A stretch of DNA of 64,000 nucleotides from Streptomyces typhae (GTDB lineage Bacteria > Actinomycetota > Actinomycetes > Streptomycetales > Streptomycetaceae): assembly GCF_009755605.1 (NCBI RefSeq), contig NZ_WPNZ01000016.1, forward strand, positions 144,708 to 208,707, in the 5' to 3' direction. Below the pieces are notes generated by a model. That model ran no database searches. It had not been told where the DNA came from and saw only the letters and a list, made by a program, of their open reading frames with translations. Made by a program: the position numbers and the translations under genes. How positions within the stretch are numbered: position 1 is the stretch's first letter; each line of letters begins with the position of its first letter. Below are positions 24,201 to 33,012 of the stretch, in pieces.

Positions 24201-25160
24201 CTAGCGTCCGCGTGCCGCCAGTGAGGCCAGATAGGCGTTGTACTCCTCCAGCTCCTTGTCTCCGTCCCGGTCCGCCGCACGGTCCTTGCGACGGCCTTCG
24301 CGCTGGTCGGAGCGGTACCACTGGAAGAGCAGAGCGAGCAGGACGAGCACCGAGGGGATCTCGCTGAACGCCCAGGCGATGCCGCCCGCGGCGTTCTGGT
24401 CCGCCAGCGCCTCGACACCGAGGGACGCCGGGGGATTCTTGTACGTTCCCACCATCGGCTCGGACGCCATCATCAGGGCGATGCCGAAGAACGCGTGGAA
24501 CGGCATGCCCGCGAACAGCTCCAGCATCCGCATCAGATAGCCGGGGCGGTGCGGCCCCGGGTCCACACCCATGATCGGCCAGAAGAAGACCAGGCCGACG
24601 GCGAGGAAGTGGACCATCATGCCGATGTGGCCGACCTTGGAGCCCATCAGGGTGTCGAACAGCGGGGTGAAGTAGAGCGCGTAGAGGCTCGCGATGAACA
24701 GCGGAATGGTGAACGCCGGATGCGTGATGATCCGTACGTACCGGCTGTGCAGCAGGGCGAGGAGCAGCTCGCGCGGGCCCTTGCGGCCGCGGCCCGCCAC
24801 CGGCAGCGCCCTGAGCGCGAGCGTGATCGGCGCGCCCATGAGCAGCAGGATCGGCGACAGCATGCTGATCACCATGTGCTGCACCATGTGCACGCTGAAC
24901 AGGACCATGCCGTAATCGTTGAGCTTGGTGCACATCACGAGCAGCACGGTCAGGACGCCGATGACGAAGGACACCGTGCGGCCCACCGGCCACTTGTCGC
25001 CGCGCCGCACCAGGCGCACGACCCCCCACCCGTACAGGGCGAGGGCCACCAGGCAGCCGATGAGGAAGAAGGGGTCGGCCGAGGGTTCGAGCCCGCGCCC
25101 CAGCGTGAACGGCGGCAGATCCATGTTCATGCCATGCATGCCGTGCCCGCTGTGATCCAT
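24201..25160 (-). CDS. CtaG-family (caa3-type) cytochrome c oxidase assembly protein
   Basis: This 319-residue membrane protein belongs to the caa3_CtaG family. It begins with a Met/His-rich leader (MDHSGHGMHGMNMDLPP) of the type that binds copper. Seven or so membrane helices follow, with conserved histidines in FSVHMVQHMVISMLSP, ITHPAFTIP, HFLAVGLVFFWP and GMPFHAFFG. Members are thought to help copper handling or cytochrome oxidase biogenesis. I start at ATG 25160 after AGGAGCC rather than at an in-frame codon 15 residues upstream. The charged tail (REGRRKDRAADRDGDKE) is cytoplasmic. Confidence 0.92.
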   Translation of the reverse strand: MDHSGHGMHGMNMDLPPFTLGRGLEPSADPFFLIGCLVALALYGWGVVRLVRRGDKWPVGRTVSFVIGVLTVLLVMCTKLNDYGMVLFSVHMVQHMVISMLSPILLLMGAPITLALRALPVAGRGRKGPRELLLALLHSRYVRIITHPAFTIPLFIASLYALYFTPLFDTLMGSKVGHIGMMVHFLAVGLVFFWPIMGVDPGPHRPGYLMRMLELFAGMPFHAFFGIALMMASEPMVGTYKNPPASLGVEALADQNAAGGIAWAFSEIPSVLVLLALLFQWYRSDQREGRRKDRAADRDGDKELEEYNAYLASLAARGR

Positions 25161-25212
25161 CCGCTGGCTCCTGTTTCGTGCCGATTGTGCGCTGTGTGTC
25201 GGCACCAGCGTA

Positions 25213-25250
25213 GAACCGCCCCCGGCCGCGTCGGCGACCGGGGGCGGTTC
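25213..25250 (-). terminator. Perfect 13-bp hairpin downstream of pfkA
   Basis: GAACCGCCCCCGG at 25213-25225 pairs perfectly with CCGGGGGCGGTTC at 25238-25250 over a 12-base loop. It starts 22 bases beyond the pfkA stop on the minus strand. Confidence 0.85.
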
Positions 25251-25272
25251 CAGGGCTTCGGTGGGGCGGGCG

Positions 25273-26298
25273 TCAGAGCACGCACTCCGCTTCCGCGTAC
25301 CGCTCGTCGGGCACCGTCTTCAGCGTCTCGACGGCCTCGGCGAGCGGCACCATCGCGATGTCCGTGCCGCGCAGCGCGGTCATGTTGCCGAACTCGCCGC
25401 GGTGCACGGCCTCCACGGCGTGCCAGCCGAAGCGGGTGGCGAGCACCCGGTCGTACGCCGTCGGCGTGCCCCCGCGCTGGACGTGGCCGAGGATCACCGG
25501 GCGGGCCTCCTTGCCGAGGCGCTGCTCCAGTTCGAGGGAGAGCTGGCGGGCGATGCCCGCGAACCGCTCGTGGCCGTAGACGTCCTTGGCGCCCTCGTCG
25601 AACTTCATGGTGCCCTCGCGCGGCTTGGCGCCCTCGGCGGCCACGACGATCGCGAACTTCTTGCCCGCCTCGAAGCGCTCGCCGACCTTCGCCGCCAACT
25701 CCTCGATGTCGAAGGGCCGCTCCGGTACGACGATGGCGTGGGCGCCTGCCGCCATGCCGGAGTGCAGCGCGATCCAGCCGGTGTGCCGGCCCATGACCTC
25801 GACGATCAGGACGCGCTGGTGGGACTCGGCGGTGGTCTTGAGGCGGTCGAGGGCCTCGGTGGCGACACCGACCGCCGTGTCGAAGCCGAACGTCACATCG
25901 GTGACGGCGATGTCGTTGTCGATGGTCTTCGGCACGCCGACGATGGGCAGGCCCGCGTCCGAGAGGAGCCGGGCGGCCTTGAGCGTGCCCTCGCCGCCGA
26001 TCGGGATGATCGCGTCGAGGCCGAGGTCGACGACATGGCCCTTGGCGCGCTCGACGCCGTCACGAAGGTGGGCGGGCTGCACCCGCGAGGAGCCGAGGAT
26101 CGTGCCGCCGCGCGCCAGAATGCCGCCGACCGCGTCCAGGTCCAGCTTGCGGTAGTCGCACTCCAGCAGGCCCTTCCAGCCGTCGTGGAAGCCGATGACC
26201 TCGTCGCCGTGGTCGACGACGGCGCGGTGGACGACCGAGCGGATGACGGCATTCAGGCCGGGGCAGTCGCCGCCGGAGGTCAGGACACCAATGCGCAT
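25273..26298 (-). CDS. pfkA: 6-phosphofructokinase
   Basis: PfkA phosphorylates fructose 6-phosphate, the committing step of glycolysis. The 341-residue protein starts MRIGVLTSGGDCPGLNAVIR. It has the phosphate donor loop PIGGEGTLKAA, the catalytic PKTIDNDIAVTD and EVMGRHTGWIAL. The donor loop has GGEGT in place of GGDGS of the E. coli ATP enzyme; this is usual for actinobacterial group III enzymes, where both ATP- and PPi-using members occur, and the S. coelicolor relatives use ATP. The gene matches the pfkA position near tap and urease that I recall from S. coelicolor. Confidence 0.95.
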   Translation of the reverse strand: MRIGVLTSGGDCPGLNAVIRSVVHRAVVDHGDEVIGFHDGWKGLLECDYRKLDLDAVGGILARGGTILGSSRVQPAHLRDGVERAKGHVVDLGLDAIIPIGGEGTLKAARLLSDAGLPIVGVPKTIDNDIAVTDVTFGFDTAVGVATEALDRLKTTAESHQRVLIVEVMGRHTGWIALHSGMAAGAHAIVVPERPFDIEELAAKVGERFEAGKKFAIVVAAEGAKPREGTMKFDEGAKDVYGHERFAGIARQLSLELEQRLGKEARPVILGHVQRGGTPTAYDRVLATRFGWHAVEAVHRGEFGNMTALRGTDIAMVPLAEAVETLKTVPDERYAEAECVL

Positions 26299-26439
26299 AG
26301 CGCGGAATACCTTTGCTACGTGGGCCGGTGACCGGACCACGTCGTCCGGCTGGATCTCGCCCACCCTACCGGCGGGAGCCCCACAGCCACAGGCCCGCCC
26401 GCCAGGTGGACAGAGCATCGCTGGAGCCGACCGCCGGAC

Positions 26440-26611
26440 GGCGTGCACTCCCTTCGGTCCCGCAGCCACCCGCCGGACGGTGCACGAGCTTCCAGCCCGT
26501 CCGGCGGACGGTGCACGAGCATTCCAGCCGGTCCGGCGTTCGGACGGGGGATCCCAGCCGGTCCGGCGTTCGGACGGGAGATTCCAGCCCGTCCGGCGTT
26601 TGAGGACGAGC
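26440..26611. repeat. Extragenic streptomycete repeat array upstream of pfkA
   Basis: The 381 bases between gatD and pfkA hold no gene. Four copies of a 30-32-base unit with the core ccagccngtccggcg begin at 26492, 26524, 26554 and 26584, with a partial copy before them. The last copy continues ggcgtttgaggacgagcgcg, a phrase I recognise as a common intergenic repeat of streptomycete genomes. Confidence 0.75.
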
Positions 26612-26679
26612 GCGCAGCGCGACAAACGGCAAGCCGCCCGCCCCGCACAACCAAGGGACCGCCCACCCCGCCGGAGGCG

Positions 26680-27417
26680 CTACGCGGGCTGCTGCTGGGC
26701 GGCGGAGATCCGCTCCCCGCGCAGAGCCTCGTACCAGCGGTCGTCCGTGGGCGGCAGCGCGTTCACGTCGAGGGCCAGCTTCAGGAGCAGGTCCGCGACG
26801 AGCGGGTTGCGGGCGAGCACGGGACCGTGCATGTACGTCCCGAAGACCGTGCCGTTGTACGCGCCTTCCGTGCCGTCGCCGGTGCCGTTGCCCTTGCCGA
26901 GACGGACCCGGGCGAAGGGGCGCGAGCCGGGGCCGACATGCGTGATGCCCTGGTGGTTCTCGAAGCCGGTGAGCTCGGGCAGGCCGAGCTGCGGGTCGAT
27001 GTCCCCGAGGACGTCGCCCACGCAGCGCTCGCCCTCGCCGCGCGTGGACACCACGTCGAGCAGGCCGAGGCCGGGCTCGCGCTGGCCGAGGTCGTTGATG
27101 AACTCGTTGCCGAGGATCTGGTAGCCCGCGCACACCGAGAAGACGATGGCGCCGTTGCCCACGGCCCGCTGGAGGCCGCCGTCGCGGCGCAGCCGCTCGG
27201 AGGCCAGACGCTGCGGACGGTCCTCGCCGCCGCCGATGAGATAGATGTCACCGGAGGTCGGCACGGGCTGGTCGCTGCGGACGTCGTACCGCTCGACCTG
27301 CAAACCGCGCTGGCGGGCGCGCCGCTCCACCACGAGGGCGTTGCCCTGGTCGCCGTACGTGCTCAGCAGGTCGGGGTAGACCCACACCAGCCGCAGGCTG
27401 TTGTCGCTCATGCTCAT
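26680..27417 (-). CDS. gatD: Lipid II isoglutaminyl synthase, glutaminase subunit
   Basis: GatD is a class I glutamine amidotransferase-like subunit that supplies ammonia to MurT to amidate the D-glutamate of lipid II. The nucleophile is Cys96 in VFSVCAGYQILG and the histidine is His197 in TYMHGPVLARNP. The 245-residue protein starts MSMSDNSLRLVWVYPDLLSTYGDQGN; a second ATG two codons on is equally possible. It follows murT on the same strand, but 158 bases of tandem repeat separate the two, whereas in many genomes they touch. Confidence 0.95.
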   Translation of the reverse strand: MSMSDNSLRLVWVYPDLLSTYGDQGNALVVERRARQRGLQVERYDVRSDQPVPTSGDIYLIGGGEDRPQRLASERLRRDGGLQRAVGNGAIVFSVCAGYQILGNEFINDLGQREPGLGLLDVVSTRGEGERCVGDVLGDIDPQLGLPELTGFENHQGITHVGPGSRPFARVRLGKGNGTGDGTEGAYNGTVFGTYMHGPVLARNPLVADLLLKLALDVNALPPTDDRWYEALRGERISAAQQQPA

Positions 27418-27424
27418 TGGTCCC

Positions 27425-27575
27425 TACGAAGGTCTCGAAGTGCCGGACGAAGGTCTCGGAGTGGCGGACGAAGATCTCGGAGTGCCGGATGACGTGCTCG
27501 GAGTACCGGGAGGTCCGCGGTGCTCCGCGGTGGCATTCCGCGGTGCTCCGTGGTGCTCCGAGGTGTTCCGTGGCG
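27425..27575 (-). repeat. 21-bp tandem repeats between murT and gatD
   Basis: Four copies of a 21-base unit (gacgaaggtctcggagtgg core) run from 27425 to 27508. They pass into a second run of 10-base units (gcggtgctcc) up to the murT stop. The array fills the whole murT-gatD spacer. Confidence 0.85.
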
Positions 27576-28823
27576 TCAGTTGCCGACGCGGCGGCGCAGG
27601 TCCTGGAACGCGGTGTAGTTCGCGATCGCCTCGATGCGGCCGGGCGGAGCGAGCTGCACGGCCTCGTCGAGGGTCTCGCACACCCGGAAGTCGAGGCCCG
27701 CGACCTCCAGGCGGACCGCGAGGTCCAGCTTGCGGTCGCCGAGGACGAAGATCGGGTGCCCGGCGAGCCGGGTGTAGTCCACGTCCCACAGCCAGGAGGT
27801 GTCCGTGCCGTCCGCGCCGCGGGCGTTCACCGACAGGAGCACCGGGGCCGGCGGCGGGTCGATCAGCGAAAACGTTTCGAGCCAGCCCGCCGGGTTCTTC
27901 GCGAGGAGCAGCCGCAGATCGCGGCCCTGGAACTGCACGACGTCGTAGCGGCCCGCGACCGCCTGCACCTGGTACATCCGCTCCAGGGCGACCTGCGGGG
28001 GCACCCCGAAGACGGCGGCGACGGCGGCGGACGAGGCGGCGTTCGCCTTGTTCGCGCGGCCGGGGAGCTGGAGGTGGATCGGCCAGGCCGAGCCGTGCGG
28101 ATCGAGTACGTAGTCCCCGGAGAGTGCCCAGCTCGGCTGGGGGCGGCGGAAGCCGCACTCGCCGCAGTACCAGTCGTCGCCGGGGCGCTGCATGACGCCG
28201 CCGCAGGCCGGGCAGGACCAGGCGTCGTCCTTCCACGCCTGGCCCGCGGCGACCCACACCACGTTCGGCGAGGAGGAGGCGGCCCAGACGACCAGCGGGT
28301 CGTCGGCGTTCGCGATGATGACAGCCTTGGAACCGGCGAGGCCCTCACGCCACTTCTCGGCGAGCATGCGGGTCTCACCGGCGCGGTCGAGCTGGTCGCG
28401 GGAGAGGTTCAGGAGCGCGATCGCCTTCGGCGAGACGTCACGGGCGACACCCGCGAGGTACTTCTCGTCGACCTCGATCACGCCGAACCGGGCGTCGGAG
28501 CCGCCGGCGAGCGCGGAGGTGATCCCGGCGGGCATGTTCGCGCCGAGGGCGTTGGAGACGACCGGGCCGCTGGCCCGCAGCGCCTCGGCGATCAACCGCG
28601 TCGTGGTCGTCTTGCCGTTCGTGGCCGAGACGAGCACCACGTCCAGGTGCGTGGCCAGGCGTCCCAGGAGCTCCGGGTCGAGCCTGAGGGCCACCTTGCC
28701 GCCGATCACCGAACCGCTGCCGCGGCCTGCCACGCGCGACACCGCCGCGGCCGCCTTGCCCGCCGTCACGGCCAGCTTGGCCCGAGGCGACAGCGGGTCT
28801 CCACTGCCAGGGTGTCCTGCCAT
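27576..28823 (-). CDS. murT: Lipid II isoglutaminyl synthase, Mur ligase subunit
   Basis: MurT activates the D-Glu carboxylate of lipid II with ATP and uses the ammonia from GatD, giving D-isoglutamine in peptidoglycan. The 415-residue protein has the Mur ligase P-loop SATNGKTTTTRLIAEAL, NLSRDQLDRAGE and a zinc ribbon (CPACGG and CGECGF) that is typical of MurT. DUF1727 forms the C-terminus. The ATG at 28823 follows GGAGGATCC. Upstream and divergent is def. Confidence 0.95.
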   Translation of the reverse strand: MAGHPGSGDPLSPRAKLAVTAGKAAAAVSRVAGRGSGSVIGGKVALRLDPELLGRLATHLDVVLVSATNGKTTTTRLIAEALRASGPVVSNALGANMPAGITSALAGGSDARFGVIEVDEKYLAGVARDVSPKAIALLNLSRDQLDRAGETRMLAEKWREGLAGSKAVIIANADDPLVVWAASSSPNVVWVAAGQAWKDDAWSCPACGGVMQRPGDDWYCGECGFRRPQPSWALSGDYVLDPHGSAWPIHLQLPGRANKANAASSAAVAAVFGVPPQVALERMYQVQAVAGRYDVVQFQGRDLRLLLAKNPAGWLETFSLIDPPPAPVLLSVNARGADGTDTSWLWDVDYTRLAGHPIFVLGDRKLDLAVRLEVAGLDFRVCETLDEAVQLAPPGRIEAIANYTAFQDLRRRVGN

Positions 28824-28971
28824 CGTTCTGGATCCTCCTTGCGTACGGCACCGCGCCTGCCCGGCATCGTGTCGGGCCAGCCTATCGAGATCGACTGACA
28901 AGCCCGAATCACACCTCCTGTGCACGGGCGCGAATGCCCCCTGGTGTCCTCTGGACCGTACTCTTGCCGCC

Positions 28972-29517
28972 ATGCGACACGGCTCGATCCCGGGCGCCTC
29001 AGGGCGCGTACGACCCCTGACCCTGCTCGGCGACCCCGGGTTGCACTCCGCCTGCGACGAGGTGACCGACTTCGGTCCGGGCCTCGCCGCGCTCGTGGAG
29101 GACATGTTCGCCACGATGTACGCGGCGAACGGCGTCGGCCTTGCGGCCAACCAGATCGGCGAGGGCCTCAGGGTGTTCGTGTACGACTGCCCGGACGACG
29201 AGGACGTGCGCCACCTCGGGCACCTCGTGAACCCGCGCCTCGTCGACGTGGACGGCGTGAGCGTCCGCGGTCCCGAGGGGTGTCTCTCGCTGCCCGGTCT
29301 GGAGGCGGCGACCCCGCGCTTCGACCACGCGGTCCTCGAAGGAGTCACACTGCGCGGGGAGGCCGTGCGGGTGCACGGCACCGGGTTCTTCGCGCGCTGC
29401 CTCCAGCACGAGTACGACCACCTGGAGGGCGGCGTGTACACCGACCACGTCACCGGGTGGCGCCGGCGCAGGGTGCTGCGGCAGGCGGCGCGGGCGCCCT
29501 GGGCGGCGACCGCCTGA
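28972..29517 (+). CDS. def: Peptide deformylase
   Basis: Def removes the formyl group from the N-terminal methionine of new proteins. The three motifs are intact: GVGLAANQIG, EGCLS with metal ligand Cys104, and QHEYDHL with His146, Glu147 and His150. The 181-residue length is normal. It is one of probably several deformylases in such a genome. It is divergent from murT with 148 bases between. Confidence 0.96.
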   Translation: MRHGSIPGASGRVRPLTLLGDPGLHSACDEVTDFGPGLAALVEDMFATMYAANGVGLAANQIGEGLRVFVYDCPDDEDVRHLGHLVNPRLVDVDGVSVRGPEGCLSLPGLEAATPRFDHAVLEGVTLRGEAVRVHGTGFFARCLQHEYDHLEGGVYTDHVTGWRRRRVLRQAARAPWAATA

Positions 29518-29560
29518 GCTTCGCGCGGCTGCCACGGCGTCGGGCGGCGCCGGTGCCGGT

Positions 29561-30217
29561 TCAGAAGCCGGGCCCGCCCACGCGGTTGCCCGCCGCCGCG
29601 AGCCTCCCCCAGAGCAGGTCGGCGAGGCTCTGCACCAATTCGGCGCGGGAGCAGGGCCGTTCGCCGAGCCACCAGTCCCCGGCCGCGTGCATCATGCCGA
29701 CGATGCCGTGCCCCCACACGCGCGCGAGCTGGGTGCTCTGCGGGCCGAGGTCGACCCGCTCCTCGATCACCTCGGCCAGCTCCTCGCCGAGCCTGCGCAG
29801 GAGCGGCGCGGAGTGCAGGCCGACGTCGAAGCCGCTCTCGCCGCTCTGCTCGCCGGGCTGGGCGGCCTCCGAAGGATGCATCAGGAAGCGGTAGACCTGC
29901 GGACGGGCCTCGATGGCCGCGAGGTAGGTGTCGAGCGTCGCCTCCACCCGCTCCCTGCGCTCCGCGGGGGCGTCCAGGGCGTCCCGCAGCGAGGCGAGCA
30001 GCGCGTCGGTGTGCCGCTTGGCCAGGGCCGCGTACAGGCCGCCCTTGTCGCCGAAGTGCCGGTACAGAATGGGCTTGGTGATGCCCGCCTCGGCGGCGAT
30101 GGCGTTCATCGAGGCTCCGGGTCCCTCACGGAGGACGACGCGGTCGGCCGCCTCGAGAAGTTCGCGCCGCCGTTGCTCGGCGGACCGTTGCTGATCGGTC
30201 CGCTGCGTGGTCTCCAT
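29561..30217 (-). CDS. TetR-family regulator, probably of the divergent acyl-CoA dehydrogenase
   Basis: This 218-residue protein starts METTQRTDQQRSAEQRRRELLEAAD. Its helix-turn-helix is MNAIAAEAGITKPILYRHFGDKGGLYAAL. The C-terminal domain is of the FadR/FasR-like type found beside fatty-acid genes (PQVYRFLMHPSE, LARVWGHGIVGMMHAAGDWWL). It is divergent from the acyl-CoA dehydrogenase gene with a strong operator between them, so an acyl-CoA-sensing repressor is likely. Confidence 0.9.
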   Translation of the reverse strand: METTQRTDQQRSAEQRRRELLEAADRVVLREGPGASMNAIAAEAGITKPILYRHFGDKGGLYAALAKRHTDALLASLRDALDAPAERRERVEATLDTYLAAIEARPQVYRFLMHPSEAAQPGEQSGESGFDVGLHSAPLLRRLGEELAEVIEERVDLGPQSTQLARVWGHGIVGMMHAAGDWWLGERPCSRAELVQSLADLLWGRLAAAGNRVGGPGF

Positions 30218-30313
30218 GAGGTGCTCTCTCCGCCCGTCCAGTTGCCTGACGCACGCGCAACGTAACACTCGCGCGCGGGTGCGCATCGAACGGGCTGCCG
30301 GGAGTTGACATCG

Positions 30314-30352
30314 GCTACCGGCCAGTAACAGACTCCGGTTACCGCAAGTAAC
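30314..30352. promoter_or_regulatory. TetR operator pair upstream of the acyl-CoA dehydrogenase
   Basis: Two related sites, GCTACCGGCCAGTAAC (30314-30329) and GTTACCGCAAGTAAC (30338-30352), lie about 24 bases apart. The second is a perfect GTTAC-n5-GTAAC inverted repeat. They sit between the regulator and the dehydrogenase gene. Confidence 0.65.
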
Positions 30353-30382
30353 GTAGCAGGGTTCCGCAGTCCTGGAGGAGTC

Positions 30383-31609
30383 ATGGCCGAGTTCACCATG
30401 GAGCTCAACGACGAGCAGAAGGAGGTCCGGGACTGGCTCCACGGGTTCGCGGCCGACGTGATCCGCCCCGCGGCCGCCGAGTGGGACGAGCGCGAGGAGA
30501 CGCCCTGGCCCGTCATCCAGGAGGCGGCGAAGGTGGGGATCTACTCCCTGGACTTCTACGCCCAGCAGTTCTTCGACCCGACCGGGCTCGGCATACCGAT
30601 GGCCATGGAGGAGCTCTTCTGGGGCGACGCGGGCATCGCCCTGTCCATCGTCGGCACCGGCCTCGCGGCGGTCGGCGTCCTCGCCAACGGCACCGAGGAG
30701 CAGATCGGCACCTGGATCCCGCAGATGTACGGCGACGTGAACGACGTGAAGGTCGCCGCCTTCTGCTCCTCCGAGCCGGACGCGGGCTCCGACGTGGCGT
30801 CCATGCGCACCCGCGCCGTGTACGACGAGGCCAAGGACGAGTGGGTCCTGAACGGCACCAAGACCTGGGCGACCAACGGCGGCATCGCGGCGGTCCACGT
30901 CGTCGTCGCGGTCGTCGACCCCGAACTCGGCTCCAAGGGCCACGCGTCCTTCATCGTGCCGCCGGGCACCCCGGGCCTGTCCCAGGGGCAGAAGTTCAAG
31001 AAGCACGGCATCCGCGCCTCGCACACCGCCGAGGTCGTCCTGGAGGACGTGCGCGTTCCCGGCTCCTGCCTCCTCGGCGGCAAGGACAAGCTGGACGAGC
31101 GTCTGGCACGCGCGCGTGAGCGTGCGAAGAGCGGGGGCGAGCGCCTGAAGAACGCCGCCATGGCGACCTTCGAGGCCTCCCGTCCCGCGGTCGGCGCGAT
31201 GGCGGTGGGTACGGCACGCGCGGCGTACGAAGAGGCCCTCGAATACGCCAGGACGCGTACGCAGTTCGGCCGACCGATCATCGACAACCAGGGTGTCGCC
31301 TTCCAGCTGGCCGACATGCGGACGCAGATCGACGCGGCCCGGCTGCTCGTGTGGCGTGCCTCCTGGATGGCTACCACGGGCAAGAAGTTCGAGTCGGCCG
31401 AGGGCTCGATGTCCAAGCTGTTCGCCAGCGAGACCGCCAAGAAGGTCACCGCCCAGGCGATCCAGATCCTCGGCGGCAACGGCTACATCCGTGAGTACCC
31501 GGTGGAACGCATGCACCGGGATGCCGCGATTTATACGATCTTCGAGGGTACGAGCGAGATCCAGCGCCTGGTCATCGCCCGCACGCTCTCGGGGCTGCCG
31601 ATCCGCTGA
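30383..31609 (+). CDS. Acyl-CoA dehydrogenase
   Basis: This 408-residue FAD enzyme oxidises acyl-CoA to enoyl-CoA in beta-oxidation. AFCSSEPDAGSDVASM and TKTWATNGGIA are the first signature region, RTQFGRPIIDNQGV is the FAD-binding middle helix region, and AIQILGGNGYIREYPVERMHRD with the catalytic Glu region YTIFEGTSEIQRL closes it. The start ATG at 30383 follows GGAGG. Chain-length preference cannot be read. It is likely repressed by the divergent TetR protein. Confidence 0.94.
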   Translation: MAEFTMELNDEQKEVRDWLHGFAADVIRPAAAEWDEREETPWPVIQEAAKVGIYSLDFYAQQFFDPTGLGIPMAMEELFWGDAGIALSIVGTGLAAVGVLANGTEEQIGTWIPQMYGDVNDVKVAAFCSSEPDAGSDVASMRTRAVYDEAKDEWVLNGTKTWATNGGIAAVHVVVAVVDPELGSKGHASFIVPPGTPGLSQGQKFKKHGIRASHTAEVVLEDVRVPGSCLLGGKDKLDERLARARERAKSGGERLKNAAMATFEASRPAVGAMAVGTARAAYEEALEYARTRTQFGRPIIDNQGVAFQLADMRTQIDAARLLVWRASWMATTGKKFESAEGSMSKLFASETAKKVTAQAIQILGGNGYIREYPVERMHRDAAIYTIFEGTSEIQRLVIARTLSGLPIR

Positions 31610-31765
31610 GGCGTGGGGTGCGGAGAGGTCGTGGGCCGCAGGGTGCGGAGGGACCGCCGGCCAAGGGGTGCGCGAGGTGCGGCCGGGGCGCGGGAGGCGC
31701 TCTGGTAGGCGCCATGGTCATGCCATTACCGTGGACGCCCGCGTTCCCTCTGCCGAGGAGTGCCG

Positions 31766-32977
31766 ATGCGCAGACGCCCCCTGACCTGGCTGATCCCCGC
31801 CCTCGCCACCGCGGCGGCGGTCACTGTGACGGTGCTCGCCGTTCCCCTTGACGGGGGCGCCGGGGGCGGCGCACCGGACGACCGCCCGGCCCCCGCGGCA
31901 CACGGCGAGCGGCCCACCGGCAAGGCCGAGCCGGACGCGCAAGACGTGGTCCTCGCCGTGCACGGCGGGGCCGGGACGGCGCTCGACCGGGACAAGACCT
32001 CTCCGGAGCGGGAGAAGGCGTACCGGGACGGGCTCGCCGCGGCTCTGCGCGCAGGCAACAAGGTCCTGGGCAAGGGCGGCTCCAGCACCGACGCCGTGCA
32101 GGCGGCGGTGGAGAAGCTGGAGGACAACCCGCTGTTCAACGCGGGCAAGGGCGCCGTGTTCACCGCGGACGCGGGGCACGAACTGGACGCGTCGATCATG
32201 CGGGGCACGGACCTGAGGGCGGGCGCGGTGGCGGGGGTCAAGAGCCTGCGCAATCCGATCGCCGGTGCCCGCGCGGTGATGGACAAGTCCCCGCACGTCC
32301 TGCTCGCGGGCGAGGGCGCCGACGACTTCGGGGCCCGCCACGGCCTGAGGACCGTCACGCAGGACTACTACTGGACGCAGGCCCGCTGGGACGCCCTGAT
32401 GGCCGCCAAGGAGCAGGAGAAGGACGATCGGGCACGTGGAGGCGGGAACGGCGGCTCGGACGGTCGGAGGACCGAGGGCGGGCGGACGGCCGAGGGCGGG
32501 CCGACGGCCGACGACTCTCCCGCCGCGCTCGCCGACGCCCAGTCCAAGGGCACGGTCGGGGCGGTCGCCGTCGACAGGAAACGCGACCTGGCGGCGGCCA
32601 CCTCAACGGGCGGCATGACCAACAAGCTGCCCGGCCGTGTGGGCGACTCACCCCTGATCGGCTCGGGGACGTACGCCAAGAACGGCACCGTCGCCGCGAG
32701 CGCCACGGGCGCCGGCGAGGTGTTCATCCGGGGCGCCGCCACGTCGACGATCTCGAACCTCATGGAGTTCAAGGGCGCCGGTGTCGCGTCGGCCGCCTAC
32801 GAAGTGATCGTCAAGCGGCTGCCGGGGCTCGGTGGCGACGGCGGCGTGATCGCCCTCGCGCCCGACGGCGAGTTCGACGCGCCGCACAGCAGCCCCGGCA
32901 TGCTGCACGGCTATGTGACGAAGGACGGGAAGATCGTCACGAAGATCTTCCCGGACGAGACGCCGCCCAACACCTGA
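31766..32977 (+). CDS. Isoaspartyl peptidase/L-asparaginase (Ntn hydrolase), membrane-anchored or secreted
   Basis: This 403-residue precursor self-cleaves to free an N-terminal threonine. The nucleophile is Thr263 in SKGTVGAVAVD, and VVLAVHGGAGTALDRD, GKGAVFTADAGHELDASIM and STGGMTNKLPGRVGDSPLIG are the family motifs. An N-terminal hydrophobic segment (LIPALATAAAVTVTVLAVPL) makes it exported, which is less usual since most relatives are cytoplasmic. A charged Gly/Arg/Glu-rich linker (GGNGGSDGRRTEGG) just before the cleavage site is longer than normal. ATG 31766 is preferred over GTG 31760, which lies inside the ribosome site. Confidence 0.93.
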   Translation: MRRRPLTWLIPALATAAAVTVTVLAVPLDGGAGGGAPDDRPAPAAHGERPTGKAEPDAQDVVLAVHGGAGTALDRDKTSPEREKAYRDGLAAALRAGNKVLGKGGSSTDAVQAAVEKLEDNPLFNAGKGAVFTADAGHELDASIMRGTDLRAGAVAGVKSLRNPIAGARAVMDKSPHVLLAGEGADDFGARHGLRTVTQDYYWTQARWDALMAAKEQEKDDRARGGGNGGSDGRRTEGGRTAEGGPTADDSPAALADAQSKGTVGAVAVDRKRDLAAATSTGGMTNKLPGRVGDSPLIGSGTYAKNGTVAASATGAGEVFIRGAATSTISNLMEFKGAGVASAAYEVIVKRLPGLGGDGGVIALAPDGEFDAPHSSPGMLHGYVTKDGKIVTKIFPDETPPNT

Positions 32978-33012
32978 CACCGGTCACGGTCGGCTCGTCC
33001 GGAGACGCGCCG

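Noticed and set aside
28438..28851. Alternative reading of the murT 5' region as a 137-codon protein
   Set aside because: It is a +1 frame of MurT; the P-loop and zinc ribbon are in the other frame.
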